Assembly: GCA_023229645.1 (NCBI GenBank) | Contig: JALNYU010000004.1 | Span: 186,001 to 250,000 of the forward strand | Source of the DNA: Nevskia sp. | GTDB lineage: Bacteria > Pseudomonadota > Gammaproteobacteria > Nevskiales > Nevskiaceae | Reading direction: 5' to 3' | Length of the DNA: 64,000 bases | Part shown: positions 35,996 to 45,880 of the stretch, one piece after another | How the letters are laid out: each line of letters starts with the position of its first letter | Numbering within the stretch: position 1 is the first letter of the stretch | The notes under the pieces: generated by a model | The model's input: only the letters and a program-made list of their open reading frames with translations | What the model was told of the DNA's origin: nothing | Databases searched by the model: none | Position numbers and translations under genes: made by a program

Positions 35996-37888
35996 TTATC
36001 CTCGTGCCGCCGCCAGCAACGCATCGAAAACGTTATTGGCGGTAGCAATAATTTGTGCTGAAGCTTGATAGGCCTGCTGAAAGCGAACCAAGCTGGCTGC
36101 TTCTTCATCGAGATTGACGCCGGAAAACGAGTTCCGCTCGGTCGTCACCTGCGAGAGCAATGATGACTGTGCATCAGCTTGCAACTGTGCCTGCTGTGCC
36201 TGCGCGCCAACTTGTTCGACCAGCTGGCCGTGAGCGCCGGTAATCGTATTCAGCCCGCCGTCGAGCAAGGTTCGCGTAGCGATGCCGCTGAGCAATTTCG
36301 CGTTGCGATCGTCGCCGCTGTTGGCGCCCGTCGGCAGAACATTGAAAGAGTCCCCAACCGCTGGATTACCGGCAATCGTGACCTCGAAGCCGTTGAGCGT
36401 GATCGGGCTGCCGGCGGTGTAGGTAAAGCTGCCGGCGCCGTTCACTGAGTACGTGGTGGCACTGGTGAATTGGATGGCCGTCGGTGTTTGCAGATTCGGA
36501 TCAGTAACATCCACCACCTCGCCTGGCGTAATCGTGCCGTTGCCAAGATTGGCCACCGAGGCATTGGCACGGATCGGCGCTGCCGCTGCCAGCTTGCTCG
36601 GATCGGTAATGGCAACGCGCAGCTGCCCAGCGGCGCTACGCGACGGCTGAATTTGGAAACGATCCCCAGCCACCGGTGCGCCGCTGACCGTCAGCGACAG
36701 ACCGTTGGCCAGAAAGGGATCAGCGGCCGTACCCGTACCGGTAAACGGTACCGCCACGCCAGTCGTTGAATCAGTCAGCGAATACGCAGCGCCATCGTAG
36801 GTCAGCAAATATTCTTTGCCATTGAGCTGCGACGGATCGGCGAAACCAACATCAACCGTGCCCGTTCCCGCGTTTTTGACCGATGCAAACGCAACGCCTG
36901 ACAGCGGCTGAAACAACGGACCGCCGAAGTTACCTGCTTGATCGACACCCTGCGCTTGCTGCGCGTTAACCGCTTCGCTCAGCGCAACTGCGAGCCGACC
37001 TAGCTTTTCTCGCGCCGGGTCAAGAATTTCGCGCCGTGTATCGAGCAGCCCGCCGATCGCACCACCGCCGAGCTGGTTGCTGATAATCGGACCCGTATTC
37101 CCGCCCGAGGTCACTTCCAGTCGTGTTGCATCAAATTCGTTGCGGGTTACGCCGAGCGGCGTCACCGTGGTGCCAACGACGAGGGACTGGCCGTTGGCGA
37201 CGAACACATTCAGCGAGCCGTCGGCTTGCGGCACCGCGTTGACGCTAACCCGCTGCGAAAGATCGCGCACCAACTGATCCCGCTGGTCGAGCAAATCGTT
37301 CGGCGCTGTGCCGTTCGAACTGCCGATGGCTTGTGCGATGCGATTGTTAATCTGCGAGATCGACCGGGCGAAGCCGTTGATTTCGTCGACGGTCTGACTC
37401 AGCTGGGAGTTGACCGAGCGGGAATCAAAATCAAGCTGGTTTTGCAGATCCTGAAAGCGGCTCGTCAGCGATGATGCAGAAGTCAATACCGACTGCCGTG
37501 TTGCCGACGATGTTGGGTTAGCTGCCAATGTCGCTAGACCATCGAAGAAACCATTCAGCGGCGTTCCTAAGCCTGTTGAGGAATCTGACAACAAGGTATC
37601 CGCTCGCGCGGCTTCGGTGTTGAATGTCTGAACCCGCGCCAGCGACGACGTATTGGTAATCTCGCGAGTAAAGATGAAGCCATTGGTTAAACGCTGTACC
37701 GAACTGACCTGTACGCCCGCGCCGGAAAAACCCGCGCTGGAAACACCCGCGGTGCGGTTGCTGAAATCGACCCGCTGACGGCTGTAGCCGGTGGTGTTGA
37801 CGTTGGCGATGTTGTGACCGGCAACATCCAGCGCCGTTCGGTTCGCCAGCAGCGCTGAAATGCCGATGCCGAGAATATCGCTGCTCAT
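35996..37888 (-). CDS. flgK: Hook-filament junction protein FlgK
   Basis: A 630-residue FlgK (HAP1). The rod/hook N-terminal motif ALDVAGHNIANVNTTGYSRQ and the C-terminal FSGVNLDEEAASLVRFQQAY are present. The central region carries repeated beta-rich FlgK modules (for example SFTYTAGSPITLNGFEVTIA). It is somewhat longer than the enteric protein. It lies between flgJ and flgL. Confidence 0.96.
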   Translation of the reverse strand: MSSDILGIGISALLANRTALDVAGHNIANVNTTGYSRQRVDFSNRTAGVSSAGFSGAGVQVSSVQRLTNGFIFTREITNTSSLARVQTFNTEAARADTLLSDSSTGLGTPLNGFFDGLATLAANPTSSATRQSVLTSASSLTSRFQDLQNQLDFDSRSVNSQLSQTVDEINGFARSISQINNRIAQAIGSSNGTAPNDLLDQRDQLVRDLSQRVSVNAVPQADGSLNVFVANGQSLVVGTTVTPLGVTRNEFDATRLEVTSGGNTGPIISNQLGGGAIGGLLDTRREILDPAREKLGRLAVALSEAVNAQQAQGVDQAGNFGGPLFQPLSGVAFASVKNAGTGTVDVGFADPSQLNGKEYLLTYDGAAYSLTDSTTGVAVPFTGTGTAADPFLANGLSLTVSGAPVAGDRFQIQPSRSAAGQLRVAITDPSKLAAAAPIRANASVANLGNGTITPGEVVDVTDPNLQTPTAIQFTSATTYSVNGAGSFTYTAGSPITLNGFEVTIAGNPAVGDSFNVLPTGANSGDDRNAKLLSGIATRTLLDGGLNTITGAHGQLVEQVGAQAQQAQLQADAQSSLLSQVTTERNSFSGVNLDEEAASLVRFQQAYQASAQIIATANNVFDALLAAARG

Positions 37889-37900
37889 TCCTGCACTCCG

Positions 37901-38803
37901 TTACGCGACACGCGTGGTGGTGGCCGCCGGCTCGGCGAGCGCCGCTTTTAAAGTGCGGCCGTAAGCGATATTTGCGATCTTCTGGGCATAAGCCGGATCG
38001 GTTGCATACCCCGCTTTTTGCAAGCCCTGCACGTATTGCTCGCCGCTACCGTTATGGCGCAGCGCCTCTGCGTAGCGCGGATTACTCTTAACGAATTTCA
38101 CGTAATCACCGAAAGCTTCTGCCGGTGACGAATAACTACGGAATTGCGCGGTTTCAGTGTGCGCCACGCCATTACTAAATTCCTGAGTGGCTTTGCTGAC
38201 CTTTGCGCCCTGCCAACCGGCATCGGCCTTAATGCCAAAAAAGTTATAGCTCGGGCTGCCATCCGCATTCTTAATGACGTGTTGGCCCCAGCCCGTTTCG
38301 AGCGCTGCCTGCGCCACCAGCACCCGCGAAGGCACGCCGAGTTCGGCTGCCGCTTTTTCCGCGTGCGGTTGGATAGCGTCGACAAAGCTGTCTGCTGATG
38401 CCGGTGTAGCAGCAGGGCGCGATGCGTCCAGCGGCAACGCCGGCGCTGCGGGTGCCGTTAACGGAAAGCTGCCATCGGCGGCGGCACCGCCCTTGTCCGG
38501 CGCCTTTGCCGACTGCAACTGCTTAATCAGTAAATCGGCGATGCCCAAGCCGCGTCCAGCCGAGAGATGCGCGGCCAATTGTTGATCGTAAAGGTCGCGA
38601 TAAATATCCGCTTCCGGGCCGCCCAAAAGATCGCCATTGGAGTCGCCACTGTGTGCCGTTTTCAGCAACATCGTGGTAAACAAGCTTTCAAACTGCTTGG
38701 CTGCCGCCTGTAAGGCAGCCGGATCGTGATCACGCGCGCTCGCACGCAACTTCGCGAATTGCCCGAAGTCGTTGACATTGCTGGTGACCGGCGTGTTGCT
38801 CAT
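37901..38803 (-). CDS. flgJ: Rod-cap and peptidoglycan hydrolase FlgJ
   Basis: A 300-residue two-domain FlgJ. The N-terminal rod-cap domain includes AAKQFESLFTTMLLKTAHS. After a Pro/Ala linker comes the glucosaminidase domain with ALETGWGQH, containing the expected catalytic Glu, and YNFFGIKADAGWQG. It opens the cell wall for rod growth. It starts right after flgI. Confidence 0.96.
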   Translation of the reverse strand: MSNTPVTSNVNDFGQFAKLRASARDHDPAALQAAAKQFESLFTTMLLKTAHSGDSNGDLLGGPEADIYRDLYDQQLAAHLSAGRGLGIADLLIKQLQSAKAPDKGGAAADGSFPLTAPAAPALPLDASRPAATPASADSFVDAIQPHAEKAAAELGVPSRVLVAQAALETGWGQHVIKNADGSPSYNFFGIKADAGWQGAKVSKATQEFSNGVAHTETAQFRSYSSPAEAFGDYVKFVKSNPRYAEALRHNGSGEQYVQGLQKAGYATDPAYAQKIANIAYGRTLKAALAEPAATTTRVA

Positions 38804-38804
38804 G

Positions 38805-39920
38805 TCAGATCACAACCAACTCGGCACGCAGCGCACCGGCTTCCCGCAGCGCTTCGAGTATCGCCACCAAATCGCCTGGCGCGGCGCCGACTTGGTTGAT
38901 CGCACGAACGATGTCGTCGAGGCTCGCGCCAGGGGCAAAAACAAAGGCTGGACCGGCGTCGGATTTAACCTCGATTTGCGAACGTGGGACGACTGTCGTC
39001 TGGCCATTCGATAGCGGCGCGGGCTGGCTCACCTGCGGCCGCTCGGTAATCGTGACCGACAGCGAGCCGTGAGAGACCGCTGCCGGCATCACGCGAACAT
39101 GGCTGGAAATAACGATCGTGCCGGTACGCGAATTGATCACGACGCGCGCCGCGGCGTCGCCCGGTTCGATTTCCAGATTTTCAAGCTGGGAAATAAACGC
39201 AACACGCTGCGAAACATCGTCTGGCGCGATGACGCTAACCGTCACCGGATCCAACGCTTGCGCCGCGTTACGGCCCAGCGCGAAATTGATTCCGCCCGCA
39301 AGCCGAGTCGCGGTCGTGAAATCGGAATGATGTAAATCCAGACGCAAATCGGGCGAACTGCCGAACGTATTCGGCACGACGCGTTCGACCGAAGCGCCAT
39401 TCGGAATGCGCCCCGCACTCGGCACGTTGATCGAAATCCGCGAACCGTCTTTGGCCGAGATGCCAAGGCCGCCGACGACGACATTGCCCTGCGCCAACGC
39501 GTAAACCTGACCATCGACACCGCGCAGCGGCGAAAGCAACAAACTACCGCCGCGCAGACTGCCAGCGTTGCCAATCGACGACACCGTAATGTCGATCGTC
39601 TGCCCGGTTTTAACGAATGGCGGCAACTCGGCCTGAATCGCAACTGCAGCCACGTTTTTCAGCTGCGGGTTAACGTTGGTGGGCAGCGCAACGCCGAGCT
39701 GCGCCAGCATCGCACGCAAGCTCTGTACGGTGAACGGCGCCTGTGTCGTCTGATCGCCCGTGCCGTCCAGGCCAACAACCAAGCCGTAGCCGATCAAGGC
39801 ATTGCTGCGCACGCCGGCGATACTGGCAAGATCTTTAACGCGCTCAGCCAACGCGACGTTCAAGAACAGTATTGAAGCGAGGACGCTCAGCACGGCCAGG
39901 AAATGGAAGACAATGCGCAT
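38805..39920 (-). CDS. flgI: Flagellar P-ring protein FlgI
   Basis: A 371-residue FlgI, the periplasmic P ring. A signal peptide ([23 protein letters not shown]) precedes the conserved [21 protein letters not shown] and [13 protein letters not shown]. The ATG at 39920 is taken because it begins the signal peptide; one at 39938 lies in the flgH end. It follows flgH and precedes flgJ. Confidence 0.97.
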   Translation of the reverse strand: MRIVFHFLAVLSVLASILFLNVALAERVKDLASIAGVRSNALIGYGLVVGLDGTGDQTTQAPFTVQSLRAMLAQLGVALPTNVNPQLKNVAAVAIQAELPPFVKTGQTIDITVSSIGNAGSLRGGSLLLSPLRGVDGQVYALAQGNVVVGGLGISAKDGSRISINVPSAGRIPNGASVERVVPNTFGSSPDLRLDLHHSDFTTATRLAGGINFALGRNAAQALDPVTVSVIAPDDVSQRVAFISQLENLEIEPGDAAARVVINSRTGTIVISSHVRVMPAAVSHGSLSVTITERPQVSQPAPLSNGQTTVVPRSQIEVKSDAGPAFVFAPGASLDDIVRAINQVGAAPGDLVAILEALREAGALRAELVVI

Positions 39921-39934
39921 GACGTTCTCCCGGC

Positions 39935-40603
39935 TCAAAATGGGAACCAGGGTGAGTTGAAGAACCGCGATAGCCAGCCCTGCGCATTGGAATCTGCGAC
40001 GGCGCCGCGGCCTTTGTACGTTAGCCGCGCGTTGGCGATGCGATCCGAGGTAATCGTGTTATCAGCACGAATATCAGAAGCTCTCAGCACGCCGTCGATG
40101 TAAACCACTTCTGAGCCTTGGTTGAGCTCAATCTGTTTCTCGCCGCGGATCTGCAAAACACCGTTGGGGAATCGTTTAACGACGACTGCGGCGACACTAC
40201 CCGCCAAGCTATTGCTCTGCGAAGTATCACCAGAACCGGTGAAGCTGCGTGATCCCGTGGCACCGGTCGCGATATTCAGCGGCTTACCGAAGACTCGGAT
40301 ATCGCCCAAGTTGATATCGGTATCTTTGCTGGTTGTGGTATCGGCTTTTTTCTGCGCCGTCGTATTCTCGACGAGCTGAATCGTTAATAGATCCCCGACA
40401 TTCCGCGCTTTGGGGTCTTCAAATAGCGATAAGCCCGAGTCAGCCGCGTAGATTGAGCCTTCAGTTGGACGCTCAGTCGGCAGCGGAATCGGGATCTCCG
40501 GCGGCTTCTGATCCCGGAACGTAAACCGCGGCGAGACGTTGGCACAGGCGCCGAGCCAACCGCAGCACAGCACCACGAGCGCGTACTTAATGCGCGTACT
40601 CAC
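39935..40603 (-). CDS. flgH: Flagellar L-ring lipoprotein FlgH
   Basis: A 222-residue outer-membrane lipoprotein that forms the L ring. The lipobox LGAC puts the modified Cys at residue 20. Conserved sequence includes [30 protein letters not shown] and [19 protein letters not shown]. Its start overlaps the flgG stop by 4 bases. Confidence 0.97.
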   Translation of the reverse strand: MSTRIKYALVVLCCGWLGACANVSPRFTFRDQKPPEIPIPLPTERPTEGSIYAADSGLSLFEDPKARNVGDLLTIQLVENTTAQKKADTTTSKDTDINLGDIRVFGKPLNIATGATGSRSFTGSGDTSQSNSLAGSVAAVVVKRFPNGVLQIRGEKQIELNQGSEVVYIDGVLRASDIRADNTITSDRIANARLTYKGRGAVADSNAQGWLSRFFNSPWFPF

Positions 40604-41385
40604 AGATTTTGTCCGATGTACTGCAGTTCTTGATCAGCAGTTTCAATCGCTTTGGAATTCAATTCATAAGCGCGCTGCGTTTCGATCAGATTGACCAGCT
40701 CCTCGACGACGTTCACGTTCGACGCTTCAAGTGCGCCCTGCTGCAGGCTGCCGATGCCGTTCAGGCCGGCCGTTCCGGTCTGCGGGGTGCCGCTGGCGGA
40801 GGTTTCGAGATAGAGGTTGTCGCCGATCGCCTGTAAGCCGGCCGGGTTAATGAAATCGGACAGCGTCAAAGTTCCGACTTGCTGGGAAGCAGCCTGTCCA
40901 GGAATCTGTACAGACACGGTGCCATCGTTGCCGATCGTCACCGAAAGCGCATTTTGTGGCAGCGTAATCGCTGGTTGAATCTGATAGCCGTTAGCGGTAA
41001 CGAGCTGCCCTTGGTTATCGACTTGAAACGTGCCGTCACGCGTATACGCGGTCGTGCCGTCTGGTCTTAAAACCTGGAAGAAACCGCGGCCGTTGATCGC
41101 AACATCCAGCGAGTTATTGGTCTGCTGAATATTGCCTTGTGAAAACTGCTTATCAGTCGCGACAATGCGCACACCGGTGCCGAGCGTAAGGCCAGTCGGC
41201 GCTTGCGTTTGTTGCGACGTCTGCCCGCCAGGCTGGCGTATCGTCTGGTAAAGCAAATCCTCGAATGCCGCCCGGCCCTTCTTGAAGCCGGTCGTATTAA
41301 CGTTGGCAAGATTATTCGAAACCACGCTCAGACGCGTTTGTTGCGCATCGAGACCTGTTTTTGCAACCCAAAGTGCTGAACTCAT
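40600..41385 (-). CDS. flgG: Distal rod protein FlgG
   Basis: A 261-residue FlgG of standard size. The N terminus has [20 protein letters not shown], and the C terminus [20 protein letters not shown], both rod signatures. It is separated from flgF by a gene on the opposite strand and has its own candidate sigma-54 motif, so flgGHIJKL may be a separate unit. Confidence 0.97.
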   Translation of the reverse strand: MSSALWVAKTGLDAQQTRLSVVSNNLANVNTTGFKKGRAAFEDLLYQTIRQPGGQTSQQTQAPTGLTLGTGVRIVATDKQFSQGNIQQTNNSLDVAINGRGFFQVLRPDGTTAYTRDGTFQVDNQGQLVTANGYQIQPAITLPQNALSVTIGNDGTVSVQIPGQAASQQVGTLTLSDFINPAGLQAIGDNLYLETSASGTPQTGTAGLNGIGSLQQGALEASNVNVVEELVNLIETQRAYELNSKAIETADQELQYIGQNL

Positions 41386-41427
41386 CGTAGGCTCTCCCCG
41401 CCGAAATTCTGGCGAACAAGTACGTTG

Positions 41428-41443
41428 TACAAGTTATGGACCA
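41428..41443 (-). promoter_or_regulatory. Candidate sigma-54 promoter before flgG
   Basis: On the minus strand TGGTCCATAACTTGTA has GG and GT ten bases apart, 43-58 bases before flgG. The TTGTA -12 box is the same form as before flgA and flgB. The -24 box departs at two positions. Confidence 0.5.
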
Positions 41444-41598
41444 GAGCAAATCGCGCCAGAAATGCGTCGCATAGATCGCGCGAATGGCCTGGTCAGATCT
41501 GGTCGCTCACCGAGAATCAGCCCGAGATTTCCTCACGCGCTACTGATCGCCGCTAAAATCGGGATAATCAACGCATTCCTCTTGCGCGATCATCACAA

Positions 41599-42147
41599 AT
41601 GCCTTCTTTCAGTATCTCTTTTATTGCGGCGGCGGTCGTCGCAGCTGTTTTTTCTGGCGCCGCAAGTGCGGCGCAGAACCAAACGGGCAGGCTTGTTATC
41701 CCGCATATCGGCACGCGCTTAATTCCGGTACCTGACGAAACACAACTACCGTTTGATAAGCCGTATGAAAAATTAACGGCGGCGGAAAAGAATTTGGTCC
41801 GGTCAAAATATGAAAACCTAGGCCCAAACGATGAGCCCCCGTACCCGCTAGATGGCATGCGCGCCATATCAGAAGATGTCGTGAAAGTTCAGAAACGCGT
41901 GCTAGCGAATGGTCGCTTCCAAGCTGCCGCTCGCGTTGAAACCGATGGCCACGCAAGCAAGGTGTCAATTTATGCGTTACCAGACGAACGCGTAAAAGAG
42001 ATTCTGAGCTGGATACTTCTTAAGACTAAATACAAACCCGGAAAGTGCAACGGCAAACCTTGCGCGATGGATTTTTTGGTTGATTTCAATCTCGAAACAG
42101 CAACCGAACCAAAGCCACCGCTGAGCGCACCCGCCGCTAAGCCATAG
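41599..42147 (+). CDS. Predicted secreted protein with TonB-C-like domain
   Basis: A 182-residue protein with a signal peptide ending near ASA at residues 22-24. The C-terminal half (VLANGRFQAAARVETDGHAS, EILSWILLKTKYKPGKCNGK, DFLVDFNLETA) has the pattern of a TonB C-terminal fold: a glycine turn, a short helix, then a beta strand. Two cysteines (KCNGKPC) may form a disulphide. There is no membrane anchor or ExbB/ExbD partner, so TonB function is unlikely. It lies against the grain between flgF and flgG; I do not know its function. Confidence 0.7.
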   Translation: MPSFSISFIAAAVVAAVFSGAASAAQNQTGRLVIPHIGTRLIPVPDETQLPFDKPYEKLTAAEKNLVRSKYENLGPNDEPPYPLDGMRAISEDVVKVQKRVLANGRFQAAARVETDGHASKVSIYALPDERVKEILSWILLKTKYKPGKCNGKPCAMDFLVDFNLETATEPKPPLSAPAAKP

Positions 42148-42231
42148 GCGACTAGACCCCTGCCTAGGCGATGTTCTGCCGATGACGGTGGGGATAGCCA
42201 CGGCGATAGACCAATTGCCCCAAGGGCGTCA

Positions 42232-42975
42232 CTAGCTGATTTTCACGAGGCTATTCGCCGCGGTCGCATCGTCTTCGACGGCGCGCAGGACTTTCACCTG
42301 TAGCTCAAACTGCCGCGCTAATTGAATCATCGTCACCAATGAGCCGGCGAGATTTACATTCGATCCTTCGAGGGCACCACTATTCAGTACCTCGCCCGCC
42401 GCCGGTTGCAGCGTCTGTCCCGGCGTTGCCCGAAACAAACCGTCTTCGCGCCGCTGCAATTGGCTCGGCTGGCCGCTGACGACTTTTAAGCGGCCGACAA
42501 CGGCGAGCGTCGCCGCGCCTGCTGCGCCTTGCGGCAACACCGATACCGTGCCGTCGCCACCGATTGAAATCTGGCTGCTCGGCGGGATCGTCAGCGGCCC
42601 GCCATCGCCGAGTACCGCCAGGCCAGACGCCGTACGCAACTGGCCGTTCACGTCGATCTGCAAATCGCCGGCCTTCGTGTAGGCCTCGGTACCGTCCGGT
42701 GCCTGCACCGCCAGCCAGTTGTCGGGCCGTAGCGCAACATCGAGGTTGCGATCGGTTTGAATAATCGCGCCCTGCCCGGAATCCCATCCCGTTTCATTGA
42801 GCTGGGAATTCACACGACTTTGAAAGCCAGGACCGTCAACGTTAATCGCCTGCGCTGTCACCAATTCACTGCGGAATCCAGTGCTGCTGGCATTGGCGAG
42901 ATTGTTTGCGTTGGCGGTCTGCGCGCGCTGGGTCGCAATCGCACCCGATAAGGCCACATAAAGCGCGCGATCCAT
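42232..42975 (-). CDS. flgF: Proximal rod protein FlgF
   Basis: A 247-residue FlgF. The N terminus MDRALYVALSGAIATQRAQT with NANNLANASSTGFRSE and the C terminus ALEGSNVNLAGSLVTMIQLA are rod-protein signatures. Length is normal for FlgF. It follows flgE by 26 bases and ends the flgB-flgF unit. Confidence 0.96.
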   Translation of the reverse strand: MDRALYVALSGAIATQRAQTANANNLANASSTGFRSELVTAQAINVDGPGFQSRVNSQLNETGWDSGQGAIIQTDRNLDVALRPDNWLAVQAPDGTEAYTKAGDLQIDVNGQLRTASGLAVLGDGGPLTIPPSSQISIGGDGTVSVLPQGAAGAATLAVVGRLKVVSGQPSQLQRREDGLFRATPGQTLQPAAGEVLNSGALEGSNVNLAGSLVTMIQLARQFELQVKVLRAVEDDATAANSLVKIS

Positions 42976-43001
42976 AGCCGTACTCCGCTCAGCTCAGCCT
43001 T

Positions 43002-44222
43002 TTAGAGCTGAATGATTGTTTGGGTGATTTGGTCAGCGGTCTGAATCACCTGCGCGTTTGCCTGGAAGCTGCGCTGAGCGGTGATCAAATTCACTAGCTG
43101 TGCCGAAATATCCACGTTGCTACCTTCCAAAGCCCCCGATTGGATAAAACCAAAATTGCTGCTGTTGGCCTCGCCGCGAATCACCGGGCCCGACGCAAAT
43201 GTCTCGCCCCAGCCGGTGTTGCCGAGCTGCTGCAGGCTCTGCGGATTGGCGAAATTCGCCACTGCAACCTGCCCTAGCGGCGTTGCCTGGCCATTGGTGA
43301 AACGCGCCTGGACGATACCTTCTTGGGTCACTTCAATACCGCTCAGGCGCCCTGTCGCGTAGCCGTTGCTGGTTAAGCTGTTAACAGAGAAAGTGTCGCC
43401 GAACTGCGTGATATTACTCAGACCCAGCGTAATGTTCAGCGGCGCCGAACCGTTGGTACCGGCATAGGCCGGCAGCACCAGCTGGCCGTTGCCGGCAGGC
43501 GTCGCCAGCGAACCATCGTTATTGAATGTAATCGGATTGGCGCCGCCGACGGCATTGCCGTCAATTTGGGTGTAGACATCCCAGGTATTCGCCGTCGCAC
43601 CCTTCACAAAGAACAGATTGGCAGCGTGCGCCGTACCCAAAGAATCGTAGACCGTTAACGAGGTCGTGTTGTTGTAGCTGGTTGGATCGGTGGCCGAGAA
43701 CGGCGTGGTGACCGGCACCGCGTCCGCAGCCGGCAAATTTACGCCGACGCTCACTGACGTCGTCGCCACCGGCGGGTTATCCGAGGTTGAAAGCTGAATA
43801 TCAGAAAGATTCGCCGTATTGAAGCCGGTGCCGCCGACAATCGGCGGATATGCCTGTAAACGCGAGCCGGAGTCGTTGACGATAAAGCCGTCGCGATCAG
43901 TCCCAAACGCGCCAGCTCGGGTATACGAGAGCGCGCCGTTGTGGCTCAGCGTAAAAAACCCAGAACCGCTAATTGCAAGATCGAGCGAGTTATTCGTGAT
44001 GTTGATTGCACCCTGCGAAAACTGCTGAGCCACTTTAGAAACGCGCACGCCGCCGCCAACCGCCGTTTCTGAAACACCGTAAGGGTTCGACAAGAAAAAG
44101 TCGGCAAATTGCGCGCGCGATTCCTTAAAACCCACGGTATTGCTGTTGGCAATGTTATTGGCAGTAACGTTCAGATCGGCCGATGCCGCATTCAGGCCGG
44201 TCAATGCGATATTAAAAGTCAT
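43002..44222 (-). CDS. flgE: Hook protein FlgE
   Basis: A 406-residue FlgE, the hook subunit. It begins MTFNIALTGLNAASADLNVT, followed by NNIANSNTVGFKESRAQFAD; the C-terminal part has ALEGSNVDISAQLVNLITAQ. The middle has the beta-rich hook domains (VYDSLGTAHAANLFFVKG). It lies between flgD and flgF. Confidence 0.97.
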   Translation of the reverse strand: MTFNIALTGLNAASADLNVTANNIANSNTVGFKESRAQFADFFLSNPYGVSETAVGGGVRVSKVAQQFSQGAINITNNSLDLAISGSGFFTLSHNGALSYTRAGAFGTDRDGFIVNDSGSRLQAYPPIVGGTGFNTANLSDIQLSTSDNPPVATTSVSVGVNLPAADAVPVTTPFSATDPTSYNNTTSLTVYDSLGTAHAANLFFVKGATANTWDVYTQIDGNAVGGANPITFNNDGSLATPAGNGQLVLPAYAGTNGSAPLNITLGLSNITQFGDTFSVNSLTSNGYATGRLSGIEVTQEGIVQARFTNGQATPLGQVAVANFANPQSLQQLGNTGWGETFASGPVIRGEANSSNFGFIQSGALEGSNVDISAQLVNLITAQRSFQANAQVIQTADQITQTIIQL

Positions 44223-44260
44223 GGATTTATCTCCTGGTCCTGCTGAATAGCGTTAGATGC

Positions 44261-44926
44261 TTAAATGATCTGGCGTACGTTGCTGAATGCCACCTGGCCG
44301 AAACCCGATAGATTCAAATTCAAACCGCCCGATCCGAGCGAAACGCTCTGAACGTAACCTGCCGCTAAAGTCGTCGCCGCCTGGCTCGCGCCGTTCTGGG
44401 TCAGCGTGGCGCGGATGCCGTAGCTGCCGTTCGGCAAGGTCCTACCGCTACTGTCTTTGCCATCCCAATTGAAATACGACGTGCCGGCCGGCTGCTCGCC
44501 GTAATCAAGGCGTCGCACGACCTGGCCGCTGCTATCGGTGATCTGTACAACCAGCTGCCCCGTGGCCGGGACATCAACGCCGCCGTTCAAACCGGTATCG
44601 CTTTCCAGAATTCCGGTTTGCGATGGAAATAACACCCCGTGGCCAACCAAGCCGGCTGCCTGTACCGACTGATTGGCTGTTAGCGAATCGGCCAGCGACG
44701 CGAATGATTTCTGCAGATCTTGGATGCCCGACACCTGCGAAAACTGTGCGATTTGACCTAGAAAATCATTGCTATCCAATGGTTTCGTCGGATCTTGATT
44801 CGTGAGCTGCGTCGTTAGCAGCTTCAAGAAATCTTCTTGGCCGAGCGAATTGGTGGTTTTTTCCGGCACCTTTTTTGTTAAGCCAAGGTCGGAAAACGGA
44901 TTATTGGAAACGGCTGCTGTAGACAT
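44261..44926 (-). CDS. flgD: Hook-assembly scaffold protein FlgD
   Basis: A 221-residue FlgD, the hook cap. The conserved N-terminal block is LGQEDFLKLLTTQLTNQDPT with KPLDSNDFLGQIAQFS, and the FLN/FlgD-type beta domain has YFNWDGKDSSGRTLPNGSY. It lies between flgC and flgE. Confidence 0.96.
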   Translation of the reverse strand: MSTAAVSNNPFSDLGLTKKVPEKTTNSLGQEDFLKLLTTQLTNQDPTKPLDSNDFLGQIAQFSQVSGIQDLQKSFASLADSLTANQSVQAAGLVGHGVLFPSQTGILESDTGLNGGVDVPATGQLVVQITDSSGQVVRRLDYGEQPAGTSYFNWDGKDSSGRTLPNGSYGIRATLTQNGASQAATTLAAGYVQSVSLGSGGLNLNLSGFGQVAFSNVRQII

Positions 44927-44953
44927 ACGGACCTCAAATAATGGGGATTAGCG

Positions 44954-45361
44954 TTAGCTGCCAAGCGTGAGCGTACGCAGGGCGAGCTCTTTCGCCGTAT
45001 TCAAAACCTCGACATTGCCTTGGTAGGCGCGAGATGCGGAGATCAAATTCACCATCTCCTCAACCGGATTGACGTTCGGCGCGAAGACATAACCATCAGC
45101 GTCGGCCAGCGGGTGGCCGGGCTCATAACGACGGTCGGCGGGCGTCTGGCTTTCAACCACGCCGAGCACTTGCACGCTTGCGGCATCTGGGCTGCCTTGG
45201 TCGTAAACCGCCTTGAAGACCGGCAGGCGTGCTTTGTAAACAGAATTGGGATCACTACCAACGGCGTCGGCATTCGCCAGATTGCTCGCCACCGTATTCA
45301 GCCGCAGCGACTGTGCGCTGAGTGCGGAACCGGCGATATCAAAAACGCGGAAGGAGGACAT
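44954..45361 (-). CDS. flgC: Proximal rod protein FlgC
   Basis: A 135-residue FlgC of normal length. Rod motifs are SLRLNTVASNLANADAVGSD at the N terminus and NVNPVEEMVNLISASRAYQG at the C terminus. It follows flgB by 11 bases. Confidence 0.96.
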   Translation of the reverse strand: MSSFRVFDIAGSALSAQSLRLNTVASNLANADAVGSDPNSVYKARLPVFKAVYDQGSPDAASVQVLGVVESQTPADRRYEPGHPLADADGYVFAPNVNPVEEMVNLISASRAYQGNVEVLNTAKELALRTLTLGS

Positions 45362-45372
45362 GGCGCGGGCCT

Positions 45373-45786
45373 TTATTGCCCAGTGATCGCAGTCGTCAGA
45401 CCGCGAATGCTGCCGTTGGCAAAGCCGAGTGCCGCTTGATAATGCAGGGCGGCATCAGCGAATTTACTCTGCTCCACCTGTACATCAACCGTGTTTTTAT
45501 CAACGCTCGGCTGCTGCGCAACGCGATACGGAAGATTCAGGCCGTCCAGATTCGGAATCGTCTGCGCGGCAATTGGGATGTGCCGGGAATCTGTCGTGAG
45601 CGTCTGTACAGAAGGTGTGCCGATCGGCTTCTGTGTCGACGATAAAACTTTGGCGAAGTCGATTTCACGCGCTTGGTAATTCGGGGTGTCGGCGTTCGCA
45701 ATATTCGCGGCCAACACTTGCAAGCGCTTGCTCTGTACAGACAGAGCCGCGGCGTGTATGCCGAAAATCGGATCCAGAGCGGCCAT
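45373..45786 (-). CDS. flgB: Proximal rod protein FlgB
   Basis: A 137-residue FlgB. The N-terminal rod motif is LQVLAANIANADTPNYQARE, and the C-terminal helix ALHYQAALGFANGSIRGLTT is typical. It is the first gene of flgBCDEF, with a sigma-54 motif 34-49 bases upstream. Confidence 0.96.
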   Translation of the reverse strand: MAALDPIFGIHAAALSVQSKRLQVLAANIANADTPNYQAREIDFAKVLSSTQKPIGTPSVQTLTTDSRHIPIAAQTIPNLDGLNLPYRVAQQPSVDKNTVDVQVEQSKFADAALHYQAALGFANGSIRGLTTAITGQ

Positions 45787-45819
45787 GGGTCACCTCGCAT
45801 TATCAGACGCAAGGTGCAG

Positions 45820-45835
45820 TACAAGCCCTGTGCCA
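45820..45835 (-). promoter_or_regulatory. Sigma-54 promoter of the flgB operon
   Basis: On the minus strand TGGCACAGGGCTTGTA has a perfect -24 box and the correct spacing; the -12 box is TTGTA in place of TTGCA. Confidence 0.75.
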
Positions 45836-45880
45836 CTGTCTGCAGCGGCACATACCGCCGCCGCAGAACTTGAGTACCGC

